Source of the DNA: Rallus limicola | Taxonomy: Eukaryota; Chordata; Aves; Gruiformes; Rallidae | Direction: 5' to 3' | DNA: 64,000 bases | Assembly (NCBI GenBank): GCA_022605955.1 | Contig: JAKCOZ010000257.1 | Location: 186,001-250,000, forward strand | Shown: positions 1 through 13,069 of the stretch, piece after piece | Layout of the letters: each line of letters opens with the position of its first letter | Numbering within the stretch: the first letter of the stretch is position 1 | Made by a program: the position numbers and the translations under genes | The notes under the pieces: model-generated | What the model saw: only the letters and a program-made list of their open reading frames with translations | Databases searched by the model: none | Told to the model about the DNA's origin: nothing

Positions 1-198
1 GACTGAAAGGCATAGCTTGTCTGAAACCTCCTAACAGGACACACAAGCAGACCCTGTCACTTTGGCTCTCAGCCTTTTCCTTTGCCTGGAAAGAGGGAAC
101 ATGCCTGGAACCTCCTACGGTGCTTTTCTCGGCCCTAGCAGACTGCAGTTCAAAACATGCTAAACGTCCAGCAATAACTCCCAAAGTAAAGAAGCTAG
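1..198. repeat. Representative satellite monomer (phase reference)
   Basis: This copy serves as the coordinate frame for all monomer positions given here. It has one PstI site (CTGCAG, 143-148) inside the 8-bp perfect palindrome ACTGCAGT (142-149), so a PstI digest should give a 198-bp ladder. Short internal direct repeats are TGCCTGGAA (83-91 and 102-110), AACCTCCTA (25-33 and 109-117) and AGCAGAC (46-52 and 137-143). A pyrimidine-rich tract spans 73-83. Recurrent variant sites are 2-3, 29, 63, 105, 108, 111, 127, 129, 131, 151, 175 and 187. The choice of position 1 is arbitrary because the array is circularly permutable. Confidence 0.95.
82..98 (+). other. CENP-B-box-like 17-bp site, one per monomer (first copy shown)
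   Basis: The 17-mer TTGCCTGGAAAGAGGGA matches the mammalian CENP-B box consensus (YTTCGTTGGAARCGGGA) without gaps at 12 of 17 positions, including the trailing GGGA. Of the nine bases usually considered essential for binding, six are present; T3, G5 and C13 are replaced by G, C and A. Both CpGs of the canonical box are therefore absent. The site recurs with the 198-bp period across the window and is nearly invariant. Rare changes do not restore the box: G to C at monomer position 93 near 14,743 and 26,424, and G to A at position 89 in the 37.0-37.4 kb monomers. True CENP-B binding is doubtful; a degenerate box or chance similarity are both possible. Confidence 0.35.
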
Positions 199-1980
199 GC
201 ATGAAAGGCATAGCTTGTCTGAAACCTCCTAACAGGACACACAAGCAGACCCTGTCACTTTGGCTCTCAGCCTTTTCCTTTGCCTGGAAAGAGGGAACAT
301 GCATGGAACCTCCTACGGTGCTTTTCTCGGCCCTAGCAGACTGCAGTTCAAAACATGCTAAACGTCCAGCAATAACTCCCAAAGTAAAGAAGCTAGGCAT
401 GAAAGGCATAGCTTGTCTGAAACCTCCTAACAGGACACACAAGCAGACCCTGTCACTTTGGCTCTCAGCCTTTTCCTTTGCCTGGAAAGAGGGAACATGC
501 CTGGAACCTCCTACGGTGCTTTTCTCGGCCCTAGCAGACTGCAGTTCAAAACATGCTAAACGTCCAGCAATAACTCCCAAAGTAAAGAAGCTAGGCCTGA
601 AAGGCATAGCTTGTCTGAAACCTCCTAACAGGACACACAAGCAGACCCTGTCACTTTGGCTCTCAGCCTTTTCCTTTGCCTGGAAAGAGGGAACATGCCT
701 GGAACCTCCTACGGTGCTTTTCTCGGCCCTAGCAGACTGCAGTTCAAAACATGCTAAACGTCCAGCAATAACTCCCAAAGTAAAGAAGCTAGGCATGAAA
801 GGCATAGCTTGTCTGAAACCTCCTAACAGGACACACAAGCAGACCCTGTCACTTTGGCTCTCAGCCTTTTCCTTTGCCTGGAAAGAGGGAACATGCCTGG
901 AACCTCCTACGGTGCTTTTCTCGGCCCTAGCAGACTGCAGTTCAAAACATGCTAAACGTCCAGCAATAACTCCCAAAGTAAAGAAGCTAGGACTGAAAGG
1001 CATAGCTTGTCTGAAACCCCCTAACAGGACACACAAGCAGACCCTGTCACTTGGGCTCTCAGCCTTTTCCTTTGCCTGGAAAGAGGGAACATGCCTGGAA
1101 CCTCCTACGGTGCTTTTCTCGGCCCTAGCAGACTGCAGTTCAAAACATGCTAAACGTCCAGCAATAACTCCCAAAGGAAAGAAGTTAGGACTGAAAGGCA
1201 TAGCTTGTCTGAAACCTCCTAACAGGACACACAAGCAGACCCTGTCACTTTGGCTCTCAGCCTTTTCCTTTGCCTGGAAAGAGGGAACATGCCTGGAACC
1301 TCCTACGGTGCTTTTCTCGGCCCTAGCAGACTGCAGTTCAAAACATGCTAAACGTCCAGCAATAACTCCCAAAGTAAAGAAGCTAGGACTGAAAGGCATA
1401 GCTTGTCTGAAACCTCCTAACAGGACACACAAGCAGACCCTGTCACTTTGGCTCTCAGCCTTTTCCTTTGCCTGGAAAGAGGGAACATGCCTGGAACCTC
1501 CTACGGTGCTTTTCTCGGCCCTAGCAGACTGCAGTTCAAAACATGCTAAACGTCCAGCAATAACTCCCAAAGTAAAGAAGCTAGGACTGAAAGGCATAGC
1601 TTGTCTGAAACCTCCTAACAGGACACACAAGCAGACCCTGTCACTTTGGCTCTCAGCCTTTTCCTTTGCCTGGAAAGAGGGAACATGCCTGCAACCTCCT
1701 ACGGTGCTTTTCTCGGCCCTAGCAGACTGCAGTTCAAAACATGCTAAACGTCCAGCAATAACTCCCAAAGTAAAGAAGCTAGGACTGAAAGGCATAGCTT
1801 GTCTGAAACCTCCTAACAGGACACACAAGCAGACCCTGTCACTTTGGCTCTCAGCCTTTTCCTTTGCCTGGAAAGAGGGAACATGCCTGGAACCTCCTAC
1901 GGTGCTTTTCTCGGCCCTAGCAGACTGCAGTTCAAAACATGCTAAACGTCCAGCAAAAACTCCCAAAGTAAAGAAGCTAG

Positions 1981-3960
1981 GACTGAAAGGCATAGCTTGT
2001 CTGAAACCTCCTAACAGGACACACAAGCAGACCCTGTCACTTTGGCTCTCAGCCTTTTCCTTTGCCTGGAAAGAGGGAACATGCCTGGAACCTCCTACGG
2101 TGCTTTTCTCGGCCCTAGCAGACTGCAGTTCAAAACATGCTAAACGTCCAGCAATAACTCCCAAAGTAAAGAAGCTAGGCATGAAAGGCATAGCTTGTCT
2201 GAAACCTCCTAACAGGACACACAAGCAGACCCTGTCACTTTGGCTCTCAGCCTTTTCCTTTGCCTGGAAAGAGGGAACATGCATGGAACCTCCTACGGTG
2301 CTTTTCTCGGCCCTAGCAGACTGCAGTTCAAAACATGCTAAACGTCCAGCAATAACTCCCAAAGTAAAGAAGCTAGGCATGAAAGGCATAGCTTGTCTGA
2401 AACCTCCTAACAGGACACACAAGCAGACCCTGTCACTTTGGCTCTCAGCCTTTTCCTTTGCCTGGAAAGAGGGAACATGCCTGGAACCTCCTACGGTGCT
2501 TTTCTCGGCCCTAGCAGACTGCAGTTCAAAACATGCTAAACGTCCAGCAATAACTCCCAAAGTAAAGAAGCTAGGCCTGAAAGGCATAGCTTGTCTGAAA
2601 CCTCCTAACAGGACACACAAGCAGACCCTGTCACTTTGGCTCTCAGCCTTTTCCTTTGCCTGGAAAGAGGGAACATGCCTGGAACCTCCTACGGTGCTTT
2701 TCTCGGCCCTAGCAGACTGCAGTTCAAAACATGCTAAACGTCCAGCAATAACTCCCAAAGTAAAGAAGCTAGGCATGAAAGGCATAGCTTGTCTGAAACC
2801 TCCTAACAGGACACACAAGCAGACCCTGTCACTTTGGCTCTCAGCCTTTTCCTTTGCCTGGAAAGAGGGAACATGCCTGGAACCTCCTACGGTGCTTTTC
2901 TCGGCCCTAGCAGACTGCAGTTCAAAACATGCTAAACGTCCAGCAATAACTCCCAAAGTAAAGAAGCTAGGACTGAAAGGCATAGCTTGTCTGAAACCCC
3001 CTAACAGGACACACAAGCAGACCCTGTCACTTGGGCTCTCAGCCTTTTCCTTTGCCTGGAAAGAGGGAACATGCCTGGAACCTCCTACGGTGCTTTTCTC
3101 GGCCCTAGCAGACTGCAGTTCAAAACATGCTAAACGTCCAGCAATAACTCCCAAAGGAAAGAAGTTAGGACAGAAAGGCATAGCTTGTCTGAAACCTCCT
3201 AACAGGACACACAAGCAGACCCTGTCACTTGGGCTCTCAGCCTTTTCTTTTGCCTGGAAAGAGGGAACATGCCTGGAACCTCCTACGGTGCTTTTCTCGG
3301 CCCTAGCAGACTGCAGTTCAAAACATGCTAAACGTCCAGCAATAACTCCCAAAGTAAAGAAGCTAGGACTGAAAGGCATAGCTTGTCTGAAACCTCCTAA
3401 CAGGACACACAAGCAGACCCTGTCACTTTGGCTCTCAGCCTTTTCCTTTGCCTGGAAAGAGGGAACATGCCTGGAACCTCCTACGGTGCTTTTCTCGGCC
3501 CTAGCAGACTGCAGTTCAAAACATGCTAAACGTCCAGCAATAACTCCCAAAGTAAAGAAGCTAGGACTGAAAGGCATAGCTTGTCTGAAACCTCCTAACA
3601 GGACACACAAGCAGACCCTGTCACTTTGGCTCTCAGCCTTTTCCTTTGCCTGGAAAGAGGGAACATGCCTGCAACCTCCTACGGTGCTTTTCTCGGCCCT
3701 AGCAGACTGCAGTTCAAAACATGCTAAACGTCCAGCAATAACTCCCAAAGTAAAGAAGCTAGGACTGAAAGGCATAGCTTGTCTGAAACCTCCTAACAGG
3801 ACACACAAGCAGACCCTGTCACTTTGGCTCTCAGCCTTTTCCTTTGCCTGGAAAGAGGGAACATGCCTGGAACCTCCTACGGTGCTTTTCTCGGCCCTAG
3901 CAGACTGCAGTTCAAAACATGCTAAACGTCCAGCAATAACTCCCAAAGTAAAGAAGCTAG
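1981..3960. repeat. 10-monomer higher-order repeat, copy 2
   Basis: Repeats the marker order of 1-1980 at an offset of exactly 1,980 bp: ATGCATGG in the second monomer, the CC monomer fourth, linked C29/G63 with G187 and GTTAGG in the sixth, and C108 in the ninth. Differences from copy 1 are few: the seventh monomer begins GACAG, has G63 and reads TTTTCTTTTG, and A175 is absent from the tenth. This indicates recent unequal exchange or amplification with the 10-mer as unit. Confidence 0.9.
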
Positions 3961-6900
3961 GACTGAAAGGCATAGCTTGTCTGAAACCTCATAACAGGAC
4001 ACACAAGCAGACCCTGTCACTTTGGCTCTCAGCCTTTTCCTTTGCCTGGAAAGAGGGAACATGCCTGGAACCTCCTACGGTGCTTTTCTCGGCCCTAGCA
4101 GACTGCAGTTCAAAACATGCTAAACGTCCAGCAATAACTCCCAAAGTAAAGAAGCTAGGACTGAAAGGCATAGCTTGTCTGAAACCTCCTAACAGGACAC
4201 ACAAGCAGACCCTGTCACTTTGGCTCTCAGCCTTTTCCTTTGCCTGGAAAGAGGGAACATGCCTGGAACCTCCTACGGTGCTTTTCTCGGCCCTAGCAGA
4301 CTGCAGTTCAAAACATGCTAAACGTCCAGCAATAACTCCCAAAGTAAAGAAGCTAGGACTGAAAGGCATAGCTTGTCTGAAACCTCCTAACAGGACACAC
4401 AAGCAGACCCTGTCACTTTGGCTCTCAGCCTTTTCCTTTGCCTGGAAAGAGGGAACATGCCTGGAACCTCCTACGGTGCTTTTCTCGGCCCTAGCAGACT
4501 GCAGTTCAAAACATGCTAAACGTCCAGCAATAACTCCCAAAGTAAAGAAGCTAGGACTGAAAGGCATAGCTTGTCTGAAACCCCCTAACAGGACACACAA
4601 GCAGACCCTGTCACTTGGGCTCTCAGCCTTTTCCTTTGCCTGGAAAGAGGGAACATGCCTGGAACCTCCTACGGTGCTTTTCTCGGCCCTAGCAGACTGC
4701 AGTTCAAAACATGCTAAACGTCCAGCAATAACTCCCAAAGTAAAGAAGCTAGGACTGAAAGGCATAGCTTGTCTGAAACCTCCTAACAGGACACACAAGC
4801 AGACCCTGTCACTTTGGCTCTCAGCCTTTTCCTTTGCCTGGAAAGAGGGAACATGCCTGGAACCTCCTACGGTGCTTTTCTCGGCCCTAGCAGACTGCAG
4901 TTCAAAACATGCTAAACGTCCAGCAATAACTCCCAAAGTAAAGAAGCTAGGACTGAAAGGCATAGCTTGTCTGAAACCTCCTAACAGGACACACAAGCAG
5001 ACCCTGTCACTTGGGCTCTCAGCCTTTTCCTTTGCCTGGAAAGAGGGAACATGCCTGGAACCTCCTACGGTGCTTTTCTCGGCCCTAGCAGACTGCAGTT
5101 CAAAACATGCTAAACGTCCAGCAATAACTCCCAAAGTAAAGAAGCTAGGACTGAAAGGCATAGCTTGTCTGAAACCTCCTAACAGGACACACAAGCAGAC
5201 CCTGTCACTTTGGCTCTCAGCCTTTTCCTTTGCCTGGAAAGAGGGAACATGCCTGGAACCTCCTACGGTGCTTTTCTCGGCCCTAGCAGACTGCAGTTCA
5301 AAACATGCTAAACGTCCAGCAATAACTCCCAAAGTAAAGAAGCTAGGACTGAAAGGCATAGCTTGTCTGAAACCTCCTAACAGGACACACAAGCAGACCC
5401 TGTCACTTTGGCTCTCAGCCTTTTCCTTTGCCTGGAAAGAGGGAACATGCCTGGAACCTCCTACGGTGCTTTTCTCGGCCCTAGCAGACTGCAGTTCAAA
5501 ACATGCTAAACGTCCAGCAATAACTCCCAAAGTAAAGAAGCTAGGACTGAAAGGCATAGCTTGTCTGAAACCTCCTAACAGGACACACAAGCAGACCCTG
5601 TCACTTTGGCTCTCAGCCTTTTCCTTTGCCTGGAAAGAGGGAACATGCCTGGAACCTCCTACGGTGCTTTTCTCGGCCCTAGCAGACTGCAGTTCAAAAC
5701 ATGCTAAACGTCCAGCAATAACTCCCAAAGTAAAGAAGCTAGGACTGAAAGGCATAGCTTGTCTGAAACCTCCTAACAGGACACACAAGCAGACCCTGCC
5801 ACTTTGGCTCTCAGCCTTTTCCTTTGCCTGGAAAGAGGGAACATGCCTGGAACCTCCTACGGTGCTTTTCTCAGCCCTAGCAGACTGCAGTTCAAAACAT
5901 GCTAAACGTCCAGCAATAACTCCCAAAGTAAAGAAGCTAGGACTGAAAGGCATAGCTTGTCTGAAACCTCCTAACAGGACACACAAGCAGACCCTGTCAC
6001 TTTGGCTCTCAGCCTTTTCCTTTGCCTGGAAAGAGGGAACATGCCTGCAACCTCCTACGGTGCTTTTCTCGGCCCTAGCAGACTGCAGTTCAAAACATGC
6101 TAAACGTCCAGCAAAAACTCCCAAAGTAAAGAAGCTAGGACTGAAAGGCATAGCTTGTCTGAAACCTCCTAACAGGACACACAAGCAGACCCTGTCACTT
6201 TGGCTCTCAGCCTTTTCCTTTGCCTGGAAAGAGGGAACATGCCTGGAACCTCCTACGGTGCTTTTCTCGGCCCTAGCAGACTGCAGTTCAAAACATGCTA
6301 AACGTCCAGCAATAACTCCCAAAGTAAAGAAGCTAGGCATGAAAGGCATAGCTTGTCTGAAACCTCCTAACAGGACACACAAGCAGACCCTGTCACTTTG
6401 GCTCTCAGCCTTTTCCTTTGCCTGGAAAGAGGGAACATGCCTGGAACCTCCTACGGTGCTTTTCTCGGCCCTAGCAGACTGCAGTTCAAAACATGCTAAA
6501 CGTCCAGCAATAACTCCCAAAGTAAAGAAGCTAGGACTGAAAGGCATAGCTTGTCTGAAACCTCCTAACAGGACACACAAGCAGACCCTGTCACTTTGGC
6601 TCTCAGCCTTTTCCTTTGCCTGGAAAGAGGGAACATGCCTGGAACCTCCTACGGTGCTTTTCTCGGCCCTAGCAGACTGCAGTTCAAAACATGCTAAACG
6701 TCCAGCAATAACTCCCAAAGTAAAGAAGCTAGGCATGAAAGGCATAGCTTGTCTGAAACCTCCTAACAGGACACACAAGCAGACCCTGTCACTTGGCCTC
6801 TCAGCCTTTTCTTTTGCCTGGAAAGAGGGAACATGCCTGGAACCTCCTACGGTGCTTTTCTCGGCCCTAGCAGACTGCAGTTCAAAACATGCTAAACGTC

Positions 6901-9900
6901 CAGCAATAACTCCCAAAGTAAAGAAGCTAGGACTGAAAGGCATAGCTTGTCTGAAACCTCCTAACAGGACACACAAGCAGACCCTGTCACTTGGGCTCTC
7001 AGCCTTTTCCTTTGCCTGGAAAGAGGGAACATGCCTGGAACCTCCTACGGTGCTTTTCTCGGCCCTAGCAGACTGCAGTTCAAAACATGCTAAACGTCCA
7101 GCAATAACTCCCAAAGTAAAGAAGCTAGGCCTGAAAGGCATAGCTTGTCTGAAACCTCCTAACAGGACACACAAGCAGACCCTGTCACTTTGGCTCTCAG
7201 CCTTTTCCTTTGCCTGGAAAGAGGGAACATGCCTGGAACCTCCTACGGTGCTTTTCTCGGCCCTAGCAGACTGCAGTTCAAAACATGCTAAACGTCCAGC
7301 AATAACTCCCAAAGTAAAGAAGCTAGGACTGAAAGGCATAGCTTGTCTGAAACCTCCTAACAGGACACACAAGCAGACCCTGTCACTTTGGCTCTCAGCC
7401 TTTTCTTTTGCCTGGAAAGAGGGAACATGCCTGGAACCTCCTACGGTGCTTTTCTCGGCCCTAGCAGACTGCAGTTCAAAACATGCTAAACGTCCAGCAA
7501 TAACTCCCAAAGTAAAGAAGCTAGGACTGAAAGGCATAGCTTGTCTGAAACCTCCTAACAGGACACACAAGCAGACCCTGTCACTTTGGCTCTCAGCCTT
7601 TTCCTTTGCCTGGAAAGAGGGAACATGCCTGGAACCTCCTACGGTGCTTTTCTCGGCCCTAGCAGACTGCAGTTCAAAACATGCTAAACGTCCAGCAATA
7701 ACTCCCAAAGTAAAGAAGCTAGGACTGAAAGGCATAGCTTGTCTGAAACCTCCTAACAGGACACACAAGCAGACCCTGTCACTTTGGCTCTCAGCCTTTT
7801 CCTTTGCCTGGAAAGAGGGAACATGCCTGCAACCTCCTACGGTGCTTTTCTCGGCCCTAGCAGACTGCAGTTCAAAACATGCTAAACGTCCAGCAATAAC
7901 TCCCAAAGTAAAGAAGCTAGGACTGAAAGGCATAGCTTGTCTGAAACCTCCTAACAGGACACACAAGCAGACCCTGTCACTTTGGCTCTCAGCCTTTTCC
8001 TTTGCCTGGAAAGAGGGAACATGCCTGGAACCTCCTACGGTGCTTTTCTCGGCCCTAGCAGACTGCAGTTCAAAACATGCTAAACGTCCAGCAATAACTC
8101 CCAAAGTAAAGAAGCTAGGACTGAAAGGCATAGCTTGTCTGAAACCTCCTAACAGGACACACAAGCAGACCCTGTCACTTTGGCTCTCAGCCTTTTCCTT
8201 TGCCTGGAAAGAGGGAACATGCCTGGAACCTCCTACGGTGCTTTTCTCGGCCCTAGCAGACTGCAGTTCAAAACATGCTAAACGTCCAGCAATAACTCCC
8301 AAAGTAAAGAAGCTAGGCATGAAAGGCATAGCTTGTCTGAAACCTCCTAACAGGACACACAAGCAGACCCTGCCACTTTGGCTCTCAGCCTTTTCCTTTG
8401 CCTGGAAAGAGGGAACATGCCTGGAACCTCCTACGGTGCTTTTCTCGGCCCTAGCAGACTGCAGTTCAAAACATGATAAACGTCCAGCAATAACTCCCAA
8501 AGTAAAGAAGCTAGGCATGAAAGGCATAGCTTGTCTGAAACCTCCTAACAGGACACACAAGCAGACTCTGTCACTTTGGCTCTCAGCCTTTTCCTTTGCC
8601 TGGAAAGAGGGAACATGCCTGGAACCTCCTACGGTGCTTTTCTCGGCCCTAGCAGACTGCAGTTCAAAACATGCTAAACGTCCAGCAAAAACTCCCAAAG
8701 TAAAGAAGCTAGGCATGAAAGGCATAGCTTGTCTGAAACCTCCTAACAGGACACACAAGCAGACCCTGTCACTTTGGCTCTCAGCCTTTTCCTTTGCCTG
8801 GAAAGAGGGAACATGCCTGGAACCTCCTACGGTGCTTTTCTCGGCCCTAGCAGACTGCAGTTCAAAACATGCTAAACGTCCAGCAATAACTCCCAAAGTA
8901 AAGAAGCTAGGCATGAAAGGCATAGCTTGTCTGAAACCTCCTAACAGGACACACAAGCAGACCCTGTCACTTTGGCTCTCAGCCTTTTCCTTTGCCTGGA
9001 AAGAGGGAACATGCATGGAACCTCCTACGGTGCTTTTCTCGGCCCTAGCAGACTGCAGTTCAAAACATGCTAAACGTCCAGCAATAACTCCCAAAGTAAA
9101 GAAGCTAGGACTGAAAGGCATAGCTTGTCTGAAACCTCCTAACAGGACACACAAGCAGACCCTGTCACTTTGGCTCTCAGCCTTTTCCTTTGCCTGGAAA
9201 GAGGGAACATGCCTGGAACCTCCTACGGTGCTTTTCTCGGCCCTAGCAGACTGCAGTTCAAAACATGCTAAACGTCCAGCAATAACTCCCAAAGTAAAGA
9301 AGCTAGGCATGAAAGGCATAGCTTGTCTGAAACCTCCTAACAGGACACACAAGCAGACCCTGTCACTTTGGCTCTCAGCCTTTTCCTTTGCCTGGAAAGA
9401 GGGAACATGCCTGGAACCTCCTACGGTGCTTTTCTCGGCCCTAGCAGACTGCAGTTCAAAACATGCTAAACGTCCAGCAATAACTCCCAAAGTAAAGAAG
9501 CTAGGACTGAAAGGCATAGCTTGTCTGAAACCTCCTAACAGGACGCACAAGCAGACCCTGTCACTTGGGCTCTCAGCCTTTTCCTTTGCCTGGAAAGAGG
9601 GAAGATGCCTGGAACCACCTACGGTGCTTTTCTCGGCCCTAGCAGACTGCAGTTCAAAACATGCTAAACGTCCAGCAAAAACTCCCAAAGTAAAGAAGCT
9701 AGGTCTGAAAGGCATAGCTTGTCTGAAACCTCCTAACAGGACACACAAGCAGACCCTGTCACTTTGGCTCTCAGCCTTTTCCTTTGCCTGGAAAGAGGGA
9801 ACATGCCTGGAACCTCCTACGGTGCTTTTCTCGGCCCTAGCAGACTGCAGTTCAAAACATGCTAAACGTCCAGCAATAACTCCCAAAGTAAAGAAGCTAG

Positions 9901-10890
9901 GACTGAAAGGCATAGCTTGTCTGAAACCTCCTAACAGGACACACAAGCAGACCCTGTCACTTTGGCTCTCAGCCTTTTCCTTTGCCTGGAAAGAGGGAAC
10001 ATGCCTGGAACCTCCTACGGTGCTTTTCTCGGCCCTAGCAGACTGCAGTTCAAAACATGCTAAACGTCCAGCAATAACTCCCAAAGTAAAGAAGCTAGGC
10101 CTGAAAGGCATAGCTTGTCTGAAACCTCCTAACAGGACACACAAGCAGACCCTGTCACTTTGGCTCTCAGCCTTTTCCTTTGCCTGGAAAGAGGGAACAT
10201 GCCTGGAAGCTCCTACGGTGCTTTTCTCGGCCCTAGCAGACTGCAGTTCAAAACATGCTAAACGTCCAGCAATAACTCCCAAAGTAAAGAAGCTAGGACT
10301 GAAAGGCATAGCTTGTCTGAAACCTCCTAACAGGACACACAAGCAGACCCTGTCACTTTGGCTCTCAGCCTTTTCCTTTGCCTGGAAAGAGGGAACATGC
10401 CTGGAACCTCCTACGGTGCTTTTCTCGGCCCTAGCAGACTGCAGTTCAAAACATGCTAAACGTCCAGCAATAACTCCCAAAGTAAAGAAGCTAGGACTGA
10501 AAGGCATAGCTTGTCTGAAACCTCCTAACAGGACACACAAGCAGACCCTGTCACTTTGGCTCTCAGCCTTTTCCTTTGCCTGGAAAGAGGGAACATGCCT
10601 GGAACCTCCTACGGTGCTTTTCTCGGCCCTAGCAGACTGCAGTTCAAAACATGCTAAACGTCCAGCAATAACTCCCAAAGTAAAGAAGCTAGGACTGAAA
10701 GGCATAGCTTGTCTGAAACCTCCTAACAGGACACACAAGCAGACCCTGTCACTTTGGCTCTCAGCCTTTTCCTTTGCCTGGAAAGAGGGAACATGCCTGG
10801 AACCTCCTACGGTGCTTTTCTCGGCCCTAGCAGACTGCAGTTCAAAACATGCTAAACGTCCAGCAATAACTCCCAAAGTAAAGAAGCTAG
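3961..10890. repeat. 35 monomers of mixed type, no clear higher-order repeat
   Basis: A full-length run of 198-bp units with no indel. Single-monomer oddities include CTCATAAC near 3990, CTGCCAC near 5798 and 8372, CATGATAAAC near 8474, GAAGATGCC near 9602, and a unique GTCTG start at 9703. C108 monomers near 6047 and 7830 and A175 monomers near 6115, 8689 and 9679 recur without a fixed spacing that I could establish. I see no gene or non-satellite sequence here. Confidence 0.8.
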
Positions 10891-13069
10891 GACTGAAAGG
10901 CATAGCTTGTCTGAAACCTCCTAACAGGACACACAAGCAGACCCTGTCACTTTGGCTCTCAGCCTTTTCCTTTGCCTGGAAAGAGGGAACATGCCTGGAA
11001 ACTCCTACGGTGCTTTTCTCGGCCCTAGCAGACTGCAGTTATAAAACATGCTAAACGTCCAGCAATAACTCCCAAAGTAAAGAAGCTAGGCCTGAAAGGC
11101 ATAGCTTGTCTGAAACCTCCTAACAGGACACACAAGCAGACCCTGTCACTTTGGCTCTCAGCCTTTTCCTTTGCCTGGAAAGAGGGAACATGCCTGGAAC
11201 CTCCTACGGTGCTTTTCTCGGCCCTAGCAGACTGCAGTTCAAAACATGCTAAACGTCCAGCAATAACTCCCAAAGTAAAGAAGCTAGGACTGAAAGGCAT
11301 AGCTTGTCTGAAACCTCCTAACAGGACACACAAGCAGACCCTGTCACTTTGGCTCTCAGCCTTTTCCTTTGCCTGGAAAGAGGGAACATGCCTGGAAGCT
11401 CCTACGGTGCTTTTCTCGGCCCTAGCAGACTGCAGTTCAAAACATGCTAAACGTCCAGCAATAACTCCCAAAGTAAAGAAGCTAGGACTGAAAGGCATAG
11501 CTTGTCTGAAACCTCCTAACAGGACACACAAGCAGACCCTGTCACTTTGGCTCTCAGCCTTTTCCTTTGCCTGGAAAGAGGGAACATGCCTGGAACCTCC
11601 TACGGTGCTTTTCTCGGCCCTAGCAGACTGCAGTTCAAAACATGCTAAACGTCCAGCAATAACTCCCAAAGTAAAGAAGCTAGGACTGAAAGGCATAGCT
11701 TGTCTGAAACCTCCTAACAGGACACACAAGCAGACCCTGTCACTTTGGCTCTCAGCCTTTTCCTTTGCCTGGAAAGAGGGAACATGCCTGGAACCTCCTA
11801 CGGTGCTTTTCTCGGCCCTAGCAGACTGCAGTTCAAAACATGCTAAACGTCCAGCAATAACTCCCAAAGTAAAGAAGCTAGGCCTGAAAGGCATAGCTTG
11901 TCTGAAACCTCCTAACAGGACACACAAGCAGACCCTGTCACTTTGGCTCTCAGCCTTTTCCTTTGCCTGGAAAGAGGGAACATGCCTGGAAGCTCCTACG
12001 GTGCTTTTCTCGGCCCTAGCAGACTGCAGTTCAAAACATGCTAAACGTCCAGCAATAACTCCCAAAGTAAAGAAGCTAGGACTGAAAGGCATAGCTTGTC
12101 TGAAACCTCCTAACAGGACACACAAGCAGACCCTGTCACTTTGGCTTTCAGCCTTTTCCTTTGCCTGGAAAGAGGGAACATGCCTGGAACCTCCTACGGT
12201 GCTTTTCTCGGCCCTAGCAGACTGCAGTTCAAAACATGCTAAACGTCCAGCAATAACTCCCAAAGTAAAGAAGCTAGGACTGAAAGGCATAGCTTGTCTG
12301 AAACCTCCTAACAGGACACACAAGCAGACCCTGTCACTTTGGCTCTCAGCCTTTTCCTTTGCCTGGAAAGAGGGAACATGCCTGGAACCTCCTACGGTGC
12401 TTTTCTCGGCCCTAGCAGACTGCAGTTGAAAACATGCTAAACGTCCAGCAATAACTCCCAAAGTAAAGAAGCTAGGACTGAAAGGCATAGCTTGTCTGAA
12501 ACCTCCTAACAGGACACACAAGCAGACCCTGTCACTTTGGCTCTCAGCCTTTTCCTTTGCCTGGAAAGAGGGAACATGCCTGGAACCTCCTACGGTGCTT
12601 TTCTCGGCCCTAGCAGACTGCAGTTCAAAACATGCTAAACGTCCAGCAATAACTCCCAAAGTAAAGAAGCTAGGACTGAAAGGCATAGCTTGTCTGAAAC
12701 CTCCTAACAGGACACACAAGCAGACCCTGTCACTTTGGCTCTCAGCCTTTTCCTTTGCCTGGAAAGAGGGAACATGCCTGGAACCTCCTACGGTGCTTTT
12801 CTCGGCCCTAGCAGACTGCAGTTCAAAACATGCTAAACGTCCAGCAATAACTCCCAAAGTAAAGAAGCTAGGCCTGAAAGGCATAGCTTGTCTGAAACCT
12901 CCTAACAGGACACACAAGCAGACCCTGTCACTTTGGCTCTCAGCCTTTTCCTTTGCCTGGAAAGAGGGAACATGCCTGGAACCTCCTACGGTGCTTTTCT
13001 CGGCCCTAGCAGACTGCAGTTAAAAACATGCTAAACGTCCAGCAATAACTCCCAAAGTAAAGAAGCTAG

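Larger units (their letters stand above)
1..1980. repeat. 10-monomer higher-order repeat, copy 1
   Basis: Ten monomers in the order AC, CA, CA, CC, CA, AC, AC, AC, AC, AC at positions 2-3. The second carries A at position 105 (ATGCATGG near 299). The sixth carries linked C29 and G63, plus G187 (AAAGGAAAG near 1175) and a nearby GTTAGG. The ninth carries C108 (CCTGCAAC near 1687). The same ordered set reappears exactly 1,980 bp later. The tenth monomer has A175 near 1957, which copy 2 lacks. Confidence 0.9.

Noticed and set aside
73..90. Alpha-satellite pJ-alpha-like motif at the TTCCTTTGCC tract
   Set aside because: The resemblance is confined to a short pyrimidine-rich stretch and the rest of the motif does not match; the monomer is 198 bp, not about 171 bp.
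82..98. Functional canonical CENP-B box
   Set aside because: Three of nine core bases differ and both CpGs are missing, so I list it only as box-like.
142..149. ACTGCAGT palindrome as a cruciform or protein-binding dyad
   Set aside because: Eight bases is too short for a stable hairpin and the flanks do not extend the symmetry; it is recorded only as the PstI-containing palindrome of the monomer.
120..11054. Giant repeat-protein gene of 3,644 codons on the plus strand
   Set aside because: It is the satellite read in its open frame. It has no upstream promoter or unique start, the frame begins wherever an ATG happens to fall, and the same unit continues beyond the frame after a one-base insertion at 11,041.
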